A stretch of 64,000 bases of DNA from NCBI GenBank assembly GCA_016197225.1, contig JACPWC010000031.1:124001-188000 (forward strand). Direction: 5' to 3'. This DNA is from Chloroflexota bacterium (GTDB taxonomy: Bacteria > Chloroflexota > Anaerolineae > Anaerolineales > VGOW01). The notes under the pieces were generated by a model. The model was given only the letters and a program-made list of their open reading frames with translations, was not told where the DNA came from and did not search any database. Every line of letters starts with the position of its first letter. Positions within the stretch are counted from its first letter, which is position 1. This document shows, piece by piece, positions 29,249-37,007 of the stretch. A program made the translations under genes and the position numbers.

Positions 29249-29607
29249 TCATTGGCGTATTGGCGCGCCTGTCAGGTTAGCAACAAGTTGAGCAATGGTG
29301 TTCGCGCGCGCCTCAACTTTGTCACCCGACACACTCCCAAAACGGACTTTTTCGCCGTTGCTTAGATGCGCCTGAATGTCCGTAATCGGCACATCCATCA
29401 GCCTGGCGCGAGAGGTCAAGGTAATGTGACCTATATTCGAATCAACAAGGCCGTCACTATTATTATTCCCAGAAACAAGAGCAGGAACAGCCCCAAGCTT
29501 ATTACGACAAGGCAAGTTGCGAACGTTCGTCTTTTGAAAGCGAGGCTGCCATCTTCAGTTTTCACGCGGGTGGCGCCATCCATGGCAATAGCGGATTTGG
29601 ATTTCAT
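29249..29607 (-). pseudogene. deleted and frameshifted paralog of the 25687-26208 gene
   Basis: The start at 29607 (AAAAGGAGCGA as RBS) reads MKSKSAIAMDGATRVKTEDG and one membrane helix, then stops at 29431 in ALLIRI. The C-terminal homology resumes in another frame with SNIGHITLTSRARLMDVPIT and ends at 29249 in VANLTGAPIRQ. Compared with the intact paralog about 55 codons (the second helix and following strand) are missing at the junction near 29435. The RBS and TGACA array D are intact, so decay is recent. Confidence 0.75.
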
Positions 29608-29666
29608 TAGGGTCGCTCCTTTTCCAGGTTGAATGGGTTTGTCAACATCACAATAAGCCAACCAGG

Positions 29667-29709
29667 CTGTCAAAGCCAGAGCAAAAGGTGTCAAAAACTG
29701 TCACTTTTT
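29667..29709 (-). promoter_or_regulatory. TGACA three-box regulatory array, copy D
   Basis: Same boxes and spacing; the middle reads CACCTTTTGCTCTG. It precedes the pseudogene at 29249-29607. Confidence 0.6.
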
Positions 29710-29776
29710 CAAACTGGCAAGGCAGACCTTCGGGATATTCAAGACCCCAAAGGCCTGCGCTAATTCCGCCAAGTCT

Positions 29777-29803
29777 GTAGAGCGAATTGGCAATTCGCTC
29801 TAC
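29777..29803. terminator. hairpin downstream of the 29817-30575 lipoprotein gene
   Basis: Perfect 12-bp arms GTAGAGCGAATT / AATTCGCTCTAC, 3-nt loop, 14 bp beyond the stop codon on the minus strand. No clear U tract, so it may instead be a spacer palindrome. Confidence 0.5.
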
Positions 29804-29816
29804 GAATGCCGAATTT

Positions 29817-30575
29817 CTAAGGCTGGATGACGAACGTCACCGTCGTTCCGGCCATCGTCGTCCACGCGCACTGCCCCTCGCTGACCAGCATGCAGCCAGA
29901 CGAGCGGATCACGTAGCGGCCCGGCTCGGTAAAGTTGCGGCTCCCGCCAAACCCAACGGTGAAGCCCGGCGGCAGCCAACCGGCATCCACGAACATGAAC
30001 ATCGAGTCGACGTTGGCTCCGTCTCTCTCAACCGACAAGCCGTAAGGCAGGAAGAGCGCCCACGGCGCATCAGCCGCGCTGCCCAACGTGAAGCTGAAGC
30101 TGACATCGCCAGGCGGCATCATCGTCAAGCAGTCGCCCGACGGGCGAGAGCAGGTGATGGTGCTGAAAAACCCGTCAGGGCCAGCGGTGGAGCCGTAGAC
30201 CGAACCCGAGGCCGCCGGGGCCGGAGGTTTGGTGGCGGCAACGGCAGGCGGCTGGGTAGCCGCAACTGCCGGCGGCTGAGTGGCGGCCAACGTAGGCGAC
30301 AGTGTTGGCACTGTCGTCGGACTCGGCGGAGGCGTGTCGGTCGGAGCCGCTGTCGGGGTGTCGGTGGGAACGGCGGTCGGCGTGGAAGTGGGAGGTTCCG
30401 TTGCCGTCGCCGTCTCCGTTGGCGGGATGGCCGTCGCCGCCTCCGTTGGAATTGCCGCCTCGGTCGGAACCGGAGTCGCGGTTGGCTCCGGTGTGGCCGA
30501 CTGACAGGCTGTGACGACAATCGCCAGGATCGTCGCCAACACTACAAGAGAATTAGGTTTGTGTTTTTTGTTCAT
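29817..30575 (-). CDS. secreted lipoprotein with long TPT linker
   Basis: 252 aa. AAGGAGATATAAACTC before the ATG is a strong RBS. Lipoprotein signal peptide ends in VVTACQ (Cys24). A linker of TPT, TEAA and three ATQPPAVA-type repeats runs to about residue 125. The globular part has TITCSRPSGDCLTMMPPGD and ends FTEPGRYVIRSSGCMLVSEG, a small beta domain with at least four cysteines. Exported and lipid-anchored. Function unknown; same plan as 28523-29065. Preceded by TGACA array E. Confidence 0.8.
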   Translation of the reverse strand: MNKKHKPNSLVVLATILAIVVTACQSATPEPTATPVPTEAAIPTEAATAIPPTETATATEPPTSTPTAVPTDTPTAAPTDTPPPSPTTVPTLSPTLAATQPPAVAATQPPAVAATKPPAPAASGSVYGSTAGPDGFFSTITCSRPSGDCLTMMPPGDVSFSFTLGSAADAPWALFLPYGLSVERDGANVDSMFMFVDAGWLPPGFTVGFGGSRNFTEPGRYVIRSSGCMLVSEGQCAWTTMAGTTVTFVIQP

Positions 30576-30614
30576 GAGTTTATATCTCCTTGGCGTTCAG
30601 TAGACATTAAGCGA

Positions 30615-30656
30615 ACTGTCAATCACAGAGGCAAAGGTGTCAAAAACTGTCAGTTT
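30615..30656 (-). promoter_or_regulatory. TGACA three-box regulatory array, copy E
   Basis: Boxes at the same 10/21-bp spacing, with GACACCTTTGCCTCTGTGAT before box 3 (TTGACAG); 40 bp from the array to the start codon at 30575. Confidence 0.65.
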
Positions 30657-30666
30657 CGAGAAAAAC

Positions 30667-30701
30667 AAAAGCCCGGCTCCTGTTTGCGGGGAACCGGGCT
30701 T
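30667..30701 (-). terminator. intrinsic terminator after the LysM gene
   Basis: On the minus strand AAAGCCCGG...CCGGGCTTT forms a GC-rich stem followed by a T-rich tract (TTTTGTTTTT). It lies about 20 bp after the LysM gene stop and right before array E of the next gene. Confidence 0.8.
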
Positions 30702-30721
30702 TGTGATGTTGGGCTTTCTGT

Positions 30722-31606
30722 TTAGAAATCGGGCGGCGGGATGTATTTGCCGTCGTCGGGTTGGCTGGCGTAGTAGTCCAGCACCTTGCGGTAGAAGTCG
30801 AGGGTGTCCTTCGGGAAGTTGTTGCGCTCCATGAAGGCGATTTGCTCGGAGTAGGCATACACTTCGGCTTCTTTGGAAGTTAGCACGCCGACGGCGGCGA
30901 ACTGGTAGCAGTGCGAGGCTTCGTGATATAGCAAAGCGGCCACCATTTGCGCCGACATGTTGCGGCGCGCCAGGGCGCGCACCAGGCAGCCGCCGCCGGG
31001 CAAAGGGGCGGCCTGCGCCCGGTCGCTGTAAGGGCTTGGGGTGATGGTGGTGACGTAGGTGTCCACCCGGTTGTAAGCGTCGGCATCGTGGGCCTGCAGC
31101 CAGTCGAGGCCGGCTTTGACCCGGTTGACGAAACTTTGCGGGCCGCTGATCCGGTCATACACCGAACCGACGGCATTCGTGATCGTAGCCACCGGGGCCG
31201 GGGTTGAGCCGGGGATGATCAACGTCTGGCCGGGGCGCAGGGTGTTCGAGGTCAGGTTGTTGGCGGCTATCAGCGCGTCTACGGTGACGTTGAATTTGGA
31301 TGCTATCCGGAAGAGCGAGTCGCCGTTTTGCACGATGTAGGTTTGAGGCCCGGTGGAGGCAGGCTGGGCGGCAGGCGCGCTGCCGTCGGGGATGACGAGC
31401 GTTTGCCCGATCTGAATGGCGTTGGCGTTTTTGAGGTTGTTGGCCTGGATAAGGGCTTCAGTGGTGACGTTGAAGCGGGTTGCGATCTTCGTCAGCGTGT
31501 CGCCCGGTTGAACGGTGTAGCTGGTGTCGGCCAGAACCGGGGCGGCGATGGGAAGCGTCAGGCTTAGAACCAGGATGAGGATGGAGAGGCGGCGTAGCGT
31601 GATCAT
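30722..31606 (-). CDS. secreted LysM protein with HExxH metallopeptidase-like domain
   Basis: 294 aa from ATG 31606 (the longer frame has no RBS). Signal peptide about 1-26 (LVLSLTLPIAAPVLA). Two LysM domains (29-73 and 90-132; YTVQPGDTLTKIA, YIVQNGDSLFRIA) would bind peptidoglycan or other GlcNAc polymers. The C-terminal domain has HEASH at 228-232, an HExxH zinc motif, and a downstream KEAEVYA with Glu in reach as third ligand (Glu246 or 248). This suggests a gluzincin-like wall-bound hydrolase or protease; activity is inferred. It lacks the TGACA array of its neighbours. Confidence 0.85.
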   Translation of the reverse strand: MITLRRLSILILVLSLTLPIAAPVLADTSYTVQPGDTLTKIATRFNVTTEALIQANNLKNANAIQIGQTLVIPDGSAPAAQPASTGPQTYIVQNGDSLFRIASKFNVTVDALIAANNLTSNTLRPGQTLIIPGSTPAPVATITNAVGSVYDRISGPQSFVNRVKAGLDWLQAHDADAYNRVDTYVTTITPSPYSDRAQAAPLPGGGCLVRALARRNMSAQMVAALLYHEASHCYQFAAVGVLTSKEAEVYAYSEQIAFMERNNFPKDTLDFYRKVLDYYASQPDDGKYIPPPDF

Positions 31607-31652
31607 TGGGAACTTCACTTTCGAGTTAGACCTGTCAGGTCTTTGCAAAAGG

Positions 31653-31689
31653 CCAGACCTTTAGGGTCTCCAAGACCCTAAAGGTCTGG
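31653..31689. terminator. 17-bp perfect hairpin between lipoprotein and LysM genes
   Basis: CCAGACCTTTAGGGTCT / AGACCCTAAAGGTCTGG, 3-nt loop, 17 bp after the stop of the 31706-32521 gene on the minus strand. No U tract. A weaker AGACCTGTCAGGTCT palindrome precedes it. Confidence 0.5.
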
Positions 31690-31705
31690 CGCTAAGCGTG
31701 CGGGC

Positions 31706-32521
31706 CTATTTGCCCAGCACCCACAACCAGCTATTGGAGAAGGTGCAGGTCGTCTCGCCAGACTCTTGCCAGGCCATAAAGTAGACATTGCCTTCGGTCA
31801 GCCGCTCGTCAATGACTGACCCCATCTTGTCGCCGTTGGCGTACACGGTGAGCTTGTCGCCCTGAGCGACGACGGTCATGCGATTGGTGCTGTCCTGGGT
31901 GAAGTTGAGGGCCGGCGCATCGAGGACCTCCTCGGTGAGCGTGCTCTGCCACTTGCCGTGGTTGTAATACTCGATGTCCCACAGCGGGCGGTTTTGCAGG
32001 CGCATCATGTAAACACGATAGCTCTTCCCAGTTGCCACGTCGGCTTCGGAGCGCAGGATCAGCGCGCACCCGGCCAGGCCGCTGGCGGTGTTCCAGGTGA
32101 CGTCGGTCTGAAGAACGAAGTCGGCGGCGCTGAACTCCGGGTAGTCAATCTCGGGCCGCTCTTCCATGTAAGTGTCCACCTTGATGGTGAGCGGATCGTG
32201 CATCCACCCTAAATAGCCGCCATCGGTCGAGAGGCCGATCTTCTCAAGGTCGGGGCGGACGAGGGCGGCGTTGGCCTCCGCCGTTGCCATCGCGTAAGCC
32301 TGCGCCGTTGCCGTCACGTTCGGGGTGGGGGTGAAGGTGCTGGTGGGCATGGGCGTGGGCGTGTCGGTGGGCGCGGGCGTGCTGGTGGGGGCCGAGGTGC
32401 TGGTGGGAAGCGGGGTGTCGGTTGGAACCGGCTCCGCCGCCGGTTGTGAGGCCGTCGAGCCGCAACTCACGGCAACAAGAGCCAAAGCGATCAGGGTGAT
32501 GAGAAAAGTTTTGTGGTTCAT
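31706..32521 (-). CDS. lipoprotein with LamG/concanavalin-like domain
   Basis: 271 aa from ATG 32521 (AAAGGAGATTCGACC as RBS). Signal peptide MNHKTFLITLIALALVAVSC with lipobox AVSC (Cys20), a TPT linker to about 75, then a beta-sandwich-like domain with DFVLQTDVTWNTASG, CALILRSE and RMTVVAQGDKLTVYANGDKM. The pattern 'NRMTVVAQGDKLTVYANGDK' parallels 'NRLSVVAIGSHLMFYINDQ' in the 14460-16349 protein, so both belong to the same carbohydrate-binding-like fold. Lipid-anchored outside the cell. Preceded by TGACA array F and a half array. Confidence 0.8.
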   Translation of the reverse strand: MNHKTFLITLIALALVAVSCGSTASQPAAEPVPTDTPLPTSTSAPTSTPAPTDTPTPMPTSTFTPTPNVTATAQAYAMATAEANAALVRPDLEKIGLSTDGGYLGWMHDPLTIKVDTYMEERPEIDYPEFSAADFVLQTDVTWNTASGLAGCALILRSEADVATGKSYRVYMMRLQNRPLWDIEYYNHGKWQSTLTEEVLDAPALNFTQDSTNRMTVVAQGDKLTVYANGDKMGSVIDERLTEGNVYFMAWQESGETTCTFSNSWLWVLGK

Positions 32522-32558
32522 GGTCGAATCTCCTTTGCGCTGATTTGACAACAAACAA

Positions 32559-32600
32559 GCTGTCAATCACAGAGGCAAAGGTGCCAAAAGCTGTCAGTTT
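32559..32600 (-). promoter_or_regulatory. TGACA three-box regulatory array, copy F
   Basis: Same layout; the middle box is changed to TGGCA, the outer two are intact and the spacing is kept. Precedes the lipoprotein gene that starts at 32521. Confidence 0.6.
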
Positions 32601-32652
32601 GTCGAATTGGTGAGGGCGACGTTTCTTGAACTCTAGCCGCGCTGTACTACTG

Positions 32653-32674
32653 GGGGTGTCAAAAACTGTCAGTT
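32653..32674 (-). promoter_or_regulatory. TGACA two-box half array (copy G)
   Basis: Two TGACA boxes 10 bp apart, no third box. It overlaps the stop codon of the GAF-HTH regulator gene and lies 53 bp upstream of array F. Confidence 0.5.
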
Positions 32675-34471
32675 CAGCAAATTAGCGGCGGAGTCCATCT
32701 CGAACAGGGCTTTGGCGACAGCGCGCAGGGCGCGGCGGCGGGTGCGGTGGAAGGTGGCCTCGCTCACATAAAGCCTGGCCATAATCTCGCGGTTGGATTG
32801 GCCGTGAATATAAGCGTCGCACAAGGTGACGTAAGGATGCCACTCGCGGGGCGGCAGTTCGCGCGGCTCGGTTCCGGCGGGGCGCAGTTTCTCAATAGCC
32901 GCAATCAGCGCCGCGTTGAGGGCTTTGCCCCGGTCGAGGTGGGTGGCCCCGCTTAAGGTCACGAACGCCGCCAGCGGATGGTCGCCGAGATAAGAATAGT
33001 CGTGCAAACGCTTCAGCGCATCTTCCACTTCGGCCACCTGTTTATCGCCGATCTCAAACTGGGCCGGGGCGCGAAGCGTCTCAATCTCCTGTTGCAGTTG
33101 ATGCTCACGCTCGCGGAAGGTGTCCAGCGCATGCTCAATCTCTCTAGCCTGCGCCTCCTGTCGCTGCGCCTGGCGCAGCAAGTCAGTCAAGTCGTCGGCG
33201 GCTTCGGCCACCAGATCGAGATCGCTGTCGCTGTAAGAGACGCCATTCTTCGGCTGACCAAGCAGGATCGCGCCCAGACTTCCGTCGTCGGCGACGAGGG
33301 GCGCCACGACGGCCAGTTCGGGCAAAGGTTTGGCCGCCGCGCCCGGGGCCAGGGTCGTCAACTCCCGAACCTCCAACCCGGCGGCGGGCAGGCGCTCGCC
33401 TACCGGCTTCGAGTGAAACGAGGCATGGATGACGAAGTCATCGCCTTCGCGAATCACAATCGCCCCCCACCTGGAGGCGGCGCCCACGACGACGGCGGCC
33501 AGGGCGCTGCGTAATCCTTCTTCTATCGCTTCTCGTTCGCCCACTTCAAGGGCAACTGTCCGCAGGGCCGCGCGCAGGGCGCGTTCGGATCGTCGTAGAA
33601 AGGGCCGTTCGAGCACGCGGCGGGCGAACTCGAATACGGTGTGAGTCAGGATGGCCAGGGCTATTACAAAAGCATCCACCACAATCCCGCCCGTCCGAAC
33701 CAGGAAATGAATCGCCGCATAGTAAACGAGTGACACGGCCAGAATCAACAAGCCGTTGAGGGCAATATCGAACCGCAGGATGCGGCCCTCGATCAGGGCG
33801 CTGTAGCGCACGGTGCCGTAGCCCAGCGTGGCAACGGCCAGGCCAAACAGGAAGACAATAGGGAGCGTGGGTGCGGGAAGTTTTAGCGTGACGATTGCCA
33901 CCGCATAGCCAACGGCGAGCGCGCCGAAGACTGTGCCGCGCACCAGGCTGTTGAGTTGTTTACGCAGGGCAAGATTAGTAACGGCCTGCCGCGCCCGCCA
34001 GAAGTTGTAGAGCGTGAGCGACATCAGCCCGATCAAGCTGACGGGCAGGAAGATAAACAACGGGCCAGGAGCGAATATTTTGGCGAAAACGGCGAGGCCG
34101 CCCGGCGCATCGGCCACCACCCAGGGCGTGAACGCAAGCAGAATGTCGAACAGGATCATCAGCCCGTAGACCATAGGCAGGAACGGGCGTTGGCGGCCCG
34201 CCCGATCCGGCGGCAAGGTTTCGAGGCTGAGGTGATACCAGATGGCGATTGGGAGATTGATCGGCCAGCCCAGCCACCAGCTTGTAGCCGGAGAGGGGTT
34301 GATGGAGACGATAGAGTCGATGAAGATGCCGGCCAGCGTCCAGAGGGTGAGGCCGGCCTGCCAGGCCAACCGGCTGCGCGGACTGCGCGAGACGAGATAG
34401 CACCCCAGCCACAGCGAGAGGGCCATGCCTAGAAAGCTGACTGCCGAGGTGAGTTGGGCGAGTGCTGGCAC
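32669..34471 (-). CDS. membrane 7TM-like/GAF sensor with C-terminal helix-turn-helix
   Basis: 600 aa. About eight hydrophobic helices in residues 5-290, a GAF-like domain (about 310-430; VVVGAASRWGAIVIREGDDF, LGAILLGQPKNGVSYSDSDL), a Gln/Glu-rich coiled coil (about 432-472) and a helix-turn-helix at the end (NREIMARLYVSEATFHRTRR, about 551-570). This is a one-component membrane transcription regulator of a type common in Chloroflexota. The start codon is GTG at 34471 with no clear RBS, so the N-terminus is uncertain. It is the best local candidate for the factor that binds the TGACA arrays directly downstream (inference). Confidence 0.8.
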   Translation of the reverse strand: MPALAQLTSAVSFLGMALSLWLGCYLVSRSPRSRLAWQAGLTLWTLAGIFIDSIVSINPSPATSWWLGWPINLPIAIWYHLSLETLPPDRAGRQRPFLPMVYGLMILFDILLAFTPWVVADAPGGLAVFAKIFAPGPLFIFLPVSLIGLMSLTLYNFWRARQAVTNLALRKQLNSLVRGTVFGALAVGYAVAIVTLKLPAPTLPIVFLFGLAVATLGYGTVRYSALIEGRILRFDIALNGLLILAVSLVYYAAIHFLVRTGGIVVDAFVIALAILTHTVFEFARRVLERPFLRRSERALRAALRTVALEVGEREAIEEGLRSALAAVVVGAASRWGAIVIREGDDFVIHASFHSKPVGERLPAAGLEVRELTTLAPGAAAKPLPELAVVAPLVADDGSLGAILLGQPKNGVSYSDSDLDLVAEAADDLTDLLRQAQRQEAQAREIEHALDTFREREHQLQQEIETLRAPAQFEIGDKQVAEVEDALKRLHDYSYLGDHPLAAFVTLSGATHLDRGKALNAALIAAIEKLRPAGTEPRELPPREWHPYVTLCDAYIHGQSNREIMARLYVSEATFHRTRRRALRAVAKALFEMDSAANLLN

Positions 34472-34540
34472 CGTGCTGTCTATTCTACGACGGTTTCATT
34501 GTGGTTGTTTCTAGACAAATGTAACGAATCTGGGTACTTA

Positions 34541-34605
34541 GGTGACTGTCACGGGGCGGGTAAATCTTGAAAACCCGGCGCACAGGCCACCCCGTGACAG
34601 TCACC
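34541..34605. terminator. 16-bp inverted repeat after the radical SAM gene
   Basis: GGTGACTGTCACGGGG (34541-34556) / CCCCGTGACAGTCACC (34590-34605), perfect. On the minus strand it starts at the radical SAM stop codon and precedes the regulator gene; a GTGACTGTCACC pair also occurs near 28448-28516. It may terminate or separate the two genes. Confidence 0.5.
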
Positions 34606-36106
34606 TTGACATCATGGTCTGCGCCACCTGCTCCCGATACCCGGCCGAGTTATAGGAGCAAAACGGAATCATCCGCCCGTCGGGGGTCAGGAATTCCAGG
34701 CAACACTTCATGGCGTTTTTGACGTTGAATGTCCACGGGTCCATGAAGTCGCGGACGTTGAGCATGAAAACATGGCGGGCCAGGTCGCGCGGGGCGTGCT
34801 GGCTGAGGGGAAGGTGCGAGTGGCAGGCGGCGCAACGGTCGGCGGAGCGAGTTGGGTGGTCGGGTGGTTGGGTGGTTTGCGCCAGAGGATTGAAGGTGAT
34901 GTTGGCAATTTCGGCGGCGGCCCGGTCGGAGCCGACCTGGGCCGAACTGCTCCACAGGCGCTCCAGGGTGTGCAGGAGGTCGTCGTTGAGGCCGGGCATG
35001 GTGCGGTTCTTGAGGTAGTCGAGATACAGGTCAATGTCGAGAACACGGGTGATAGGGGTGACGGTGTCGCCGTCGAGCATGGCGTAAGTGACGAAGTTAC
35101 AGGTGGGCATGCAACACGGCACCGGCACGAAGTCGCTCAACTTGAAGAGGCCGTTCGTCTGGGCTTCGATGCCTTTGATGATATCGGGGATCGTCATCCG
35201 GGTCATCGGGTCGCTGGGGATGTTGTGGCGTTGGGCCCGGAACGCGCCCTGGAAGTTAACGCCGAACACCGCCGGGTGGCGCAGGCCGAACTCGACGATG
35301 TTGCCGACTTCGTGTTCGTTCACCCCGCGCTCGACGGCCCCCACCAGCACCGCCCGCACATCGGCCTCGGCCAGGCGGTCGAGGGCGCGCAGTTTGTCTT
35401 CGATCAGGTCGGGCTTGCCGCGAATGATGCGGTTGGTCTCGGCCTCGAAGCCGTCGAACTGCAAGTAGACGTGGGGCTTGAGGCGCTGGAGGCCGGCCAG
35501 AAACTTGTCGTCGCGGGCGATGCGGATGCCGTTGGTGTTGAGCATAACGTAACTGATGCCCTTCTGCTGGGCCAGTTCGATGAAATCCAGAATGCGCGGG
35601 TGCAGGCTCGGCTCGCCGCCGGAGAACTGGACGACTTCGGGGTTGCCCTCAAACTCGATGAAGCGGTCAAGCATGAAGTTCACCTGCTCGAAGGTCAGTT
35701 CCCAGCCGGAGTGGGAGAAGTGGGTGCCGGAGTTGGCAAAGCACAGCGGGCAGTCGAGGTTGCAGGCCTGGTTGACTTCGATGAGGGCCAGGCAGGCGTG
35801 TTGCTGGTGGTCGGGACACAGGCCGCAGTCGTGGGGACAGCCGTCGCGGACTTCGGTGGCGAAGTTGAGAGGGAGCGTGCCGGGCTTGTTGTAGCGTTGA
35901 ACCTGGGTGTACAACTCGGCGTCGCCGAAGACCAGCGCCTCAAACCGCCCGTGCTCCGGGCAACGCTTGCGCATGATGACCTTGTTGTCGCGCAGGAGGA
36001 TGTGGGCGTCAATCACCTTTTTGCATTCAGGGCAAAGACTGCGGGTAAATTCCCAGAAGATTTCGGGACGGTCTACTTTTTGCGGGCGGACGGTAGTAAT
36101 GGTCAT
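34601..36106 (-). CDS. radical SAM protein of the tetraether/membrane-spanning lipid synthase (Tes-like) type
   Basis: 501 aa from ATG 36106 (AAAGGAAAAC as RBS). An N-terminal CPEC pair (Cys25, Cys28) and Cys49, then DGCPHDCGLCPDHQQHAC (Cys90, 94, 97, 105) directly before the radical SAM motif CNLDCPLC (Cys115, 119, 122), SGGEP at 162-166 and a late cysteine group (CAACHSH, CC, C). The string of extra iron-sulfur ligands before the SAM motif and 'CLALIEV' is characteristic of the archaeal Tes (GDGT/macrocyclic archaeol synthase) family and its bacterial relatives, which join lipid tails by C-C bonds. Product here is an inference; another lipid- or cofactor-modifying role is possible. Confidence 0.8.
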   Translation of the reverse strand: MTITTVRPQKVDRPEIFWEFTRSLCPECKKVIDAHILLRDNKVIMRKRCPEHGRFEALVFGDAELYTQVQRYNKPGTLPLNFATEVRDGCPHDCGLCPDHQQHACLALIEVNQACNLDCPLCFANSGTHFSHSGWELTFEQVNFMLDRFIEFEGNPEVVQFSGGEPSLHPRILDFIELAQQKGISYVMLNTNGIRIARDDKFLAGLQRLKPHVYLQFDGFEAETNRIIRGKPDLIEDKLRALDRLAEADVRAVLVGAVERGVNEHEVGNIVEFGLRHPAVFGVNFQGAFRAQRHNIPSDPMTRMTIPDIIKGIEAQTNGLFKLSDFVPVPCCMPTCNFVTYAMLDGDTVTPITRVLDIDLYLDYLKNRTMPGLNDDLLHTLERLWSSSAQVGSDRAAAEIANITFNPLAQTTQPPDHPTRSADRCAACHSHLPLSQHAPRDLARHVFMLNVRDFMDPWTFNVKNAMKCCLEFLTPDGRMIPFCSYNSAGYREQVAQTMMSR

Positions 36107-36131
36107 TATAGTTTTCCTTTGGGGCACGAGG

Positions 36132-36214
36132 CTGTCAACGGATTTCAAGAGCGGATTGAACAGATTGTCCCGTCCGCCGAATCCGCTCAATCCGTTCCAC
36201 AAATCCGTTGACAG
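36132..36214. repeat. CAACGGATTT-family palindromic element
   Basis: Outer arms CTGTCAACGGATTT (36132-36145) and AAATCCGTTGACAG (36201-36214), perfect, with GCGGATTGAAC / GAATCCGCTCAATCC as inner partly paired arms. Occupies the leader region of the radical SAM gene. Confidence 0.65.
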
Positions 36215-36226
36215 CAATTCTTGCCC

Positions 36227-36270
36227 CTGAAGATTTTGGGCGGTCAAACTTATGTTTGGAAGTGGCTGTA
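36227..36270 (-). repeat. duplication scar: copy of the radical SAM 5' coding end (1)
   Basis: Minus-strand sequence CCAAACATAAGTTTGACCGC then CCAAAATCTTCAGG; resembles codons QKVDRPEIFW of the radical SAM gene (36052-36090). Copies 2 and 3 lie at 36930-36975 and 37660-37697. Confidence 0.55.
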
Positions 36271-36305
36271 GCAAACGATGAGATCATCGAAGACTGCCCT
36301 ACTTA

Positions 36306-36839
36306 TCATGAAAAAGCAACGAGACATACGACCCCAACAAACAATCCAACAACAACGACGATGCCAAAAGCAACGGCTAAAGCACGTAACATGCCTGAGG
36401 CAATTGCAGGCCGGGTAAAGGCGAAGCCTACCAATGCGCCAAGATTGAGCAGCAACACCAGTGCCGGAAAGAATGAACCGGGTATGTTGATGGATATGAT
36501 CCATAGCAGGAAATTCACTGCGAACATTCCGAAGAAGCCGATGTTGAAGTCGGTTGCCTCTTTGGGCGAGCGTTCCTTCTTCGACGCCACCGGAGTAGAC
36601 CAGGGCGCATCAGGAGGCAACTGGCCGTGTTCCAAGGCATAAAGAGCCGCCTGAGCGTAACCTCTAACGGCATCACTCATATCTTCGGTCACTATTGTTT
36701 TAAGTATTTTGACGATTCGCTCGTCGTCTACTCGTTGTTCGGCAATGGTTTTGATCACTGCCATCCGGCGATAGGCCGCATCGCTACGAAGTTCTTCCAG
36801 CAGTTTGATGATCGTCTCTTCACTCGGTTGTTCAGCCAT
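36306..36839 (-). CDS. HEAT-repeat protein with C-terminal membrane cap (tandem copy 1)
   Basis: 177 aa from ATG 36839 (MAEQ start, conserved in all three copies; AAAGGTGGG upstream). Residues about 5-75 form two HEAT-like helical pairs (EETIIKLLEELRSDAAYRRM, RIVKILKTIVTEDMSDAVRG). After a polar linker the membrane cap starts ATDFNIGFFGMFAVNFLLWI, followed by LLNLGALVGFAFTRP and a last hydrophobic stretch. The soluble part is probably cytoplasmic and binds a protein partner. Function unknown. Nearest to the radical SAM gene of three tandem paralogs. Confidence 0.75.
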   Translation of the reverse strand: MAEQPSEETIIKLLEELRSDAAYRRMAVIKTIAEQRVDDERIVKILKTIVTEDMSDAVRGYAQAALYALEHGQLPPDAPWSTPVASKKERSPKEATDFNIGFFGMFAVNFLLWIISINIPGSFFPALVLLLNLGALVGFAFTRPAIASGMLRALAVAFGIVVVVGLFVGVVCLVAFS

Positions 36840-36889
36840 CTTGAAACCCACCTTTCTTCACTCGCAGACGGCGGGTGAACTTTGGGGCG

Positions 36890-36922
36890 AGACCTCACAG
36901 GTCTCCAAGACCTGTGAGGTCT
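36890..36922. terminator. AGACCTCACAGGTCT hairpin (copy 1)
   Basis: Perfect 15-bp arms with a 3-nt loop, about 85 bp after the stop of the second HEAT gene on the minus strand. Part of the duplicated spacer. Confidence 0.5.
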
Positions 36923-36929
36923 GGAGCGA

Positions 36930-36975
36930 CCAGAAGATTTCGGGTCGGTCAAACTTGTGTTTGGAAGTGGCTGTA
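36930..36975 (-). repeat. duplication scar: copy of the radical SAM 5' coding end (2)
   Basis: Minus strand reads KFDRPEIFW-type codons identical in eight of nine positions to the radical SAM N-terminus (KVDRPEIFW), without a start codon. It lies between HEAT copies 1 and 2 and shares GGAAGTGGCTGTAG with scar 1. Confidence 0.6.
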
Positions 36976-37007
36976 GAAAGCAACTGGATCACTGAAGGCT
37001 ACCCTTA

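Noticed and set aside
29430-29445. tRNA-like GTTCGAATC core
   Set aside because: TATTCGAATCAAC lies in the pseudogene and cannot be folded with acceptor or anticodon arms; no tRNA found in the window.
26698-32674. CRISPR-like or transposon repeat family
   Set aside because: Copies are each at a fixed place before a start codon, not clustered with regular spacers and without inverted ends.
34772-36211. 479-codon plus-strand ORF opposite the radical SAM gene
   Set aside because: Composition of an antisense shadow (E/V/D-rich, no domain), no RBS; the minus strand has complete iron-sulfur motifs.
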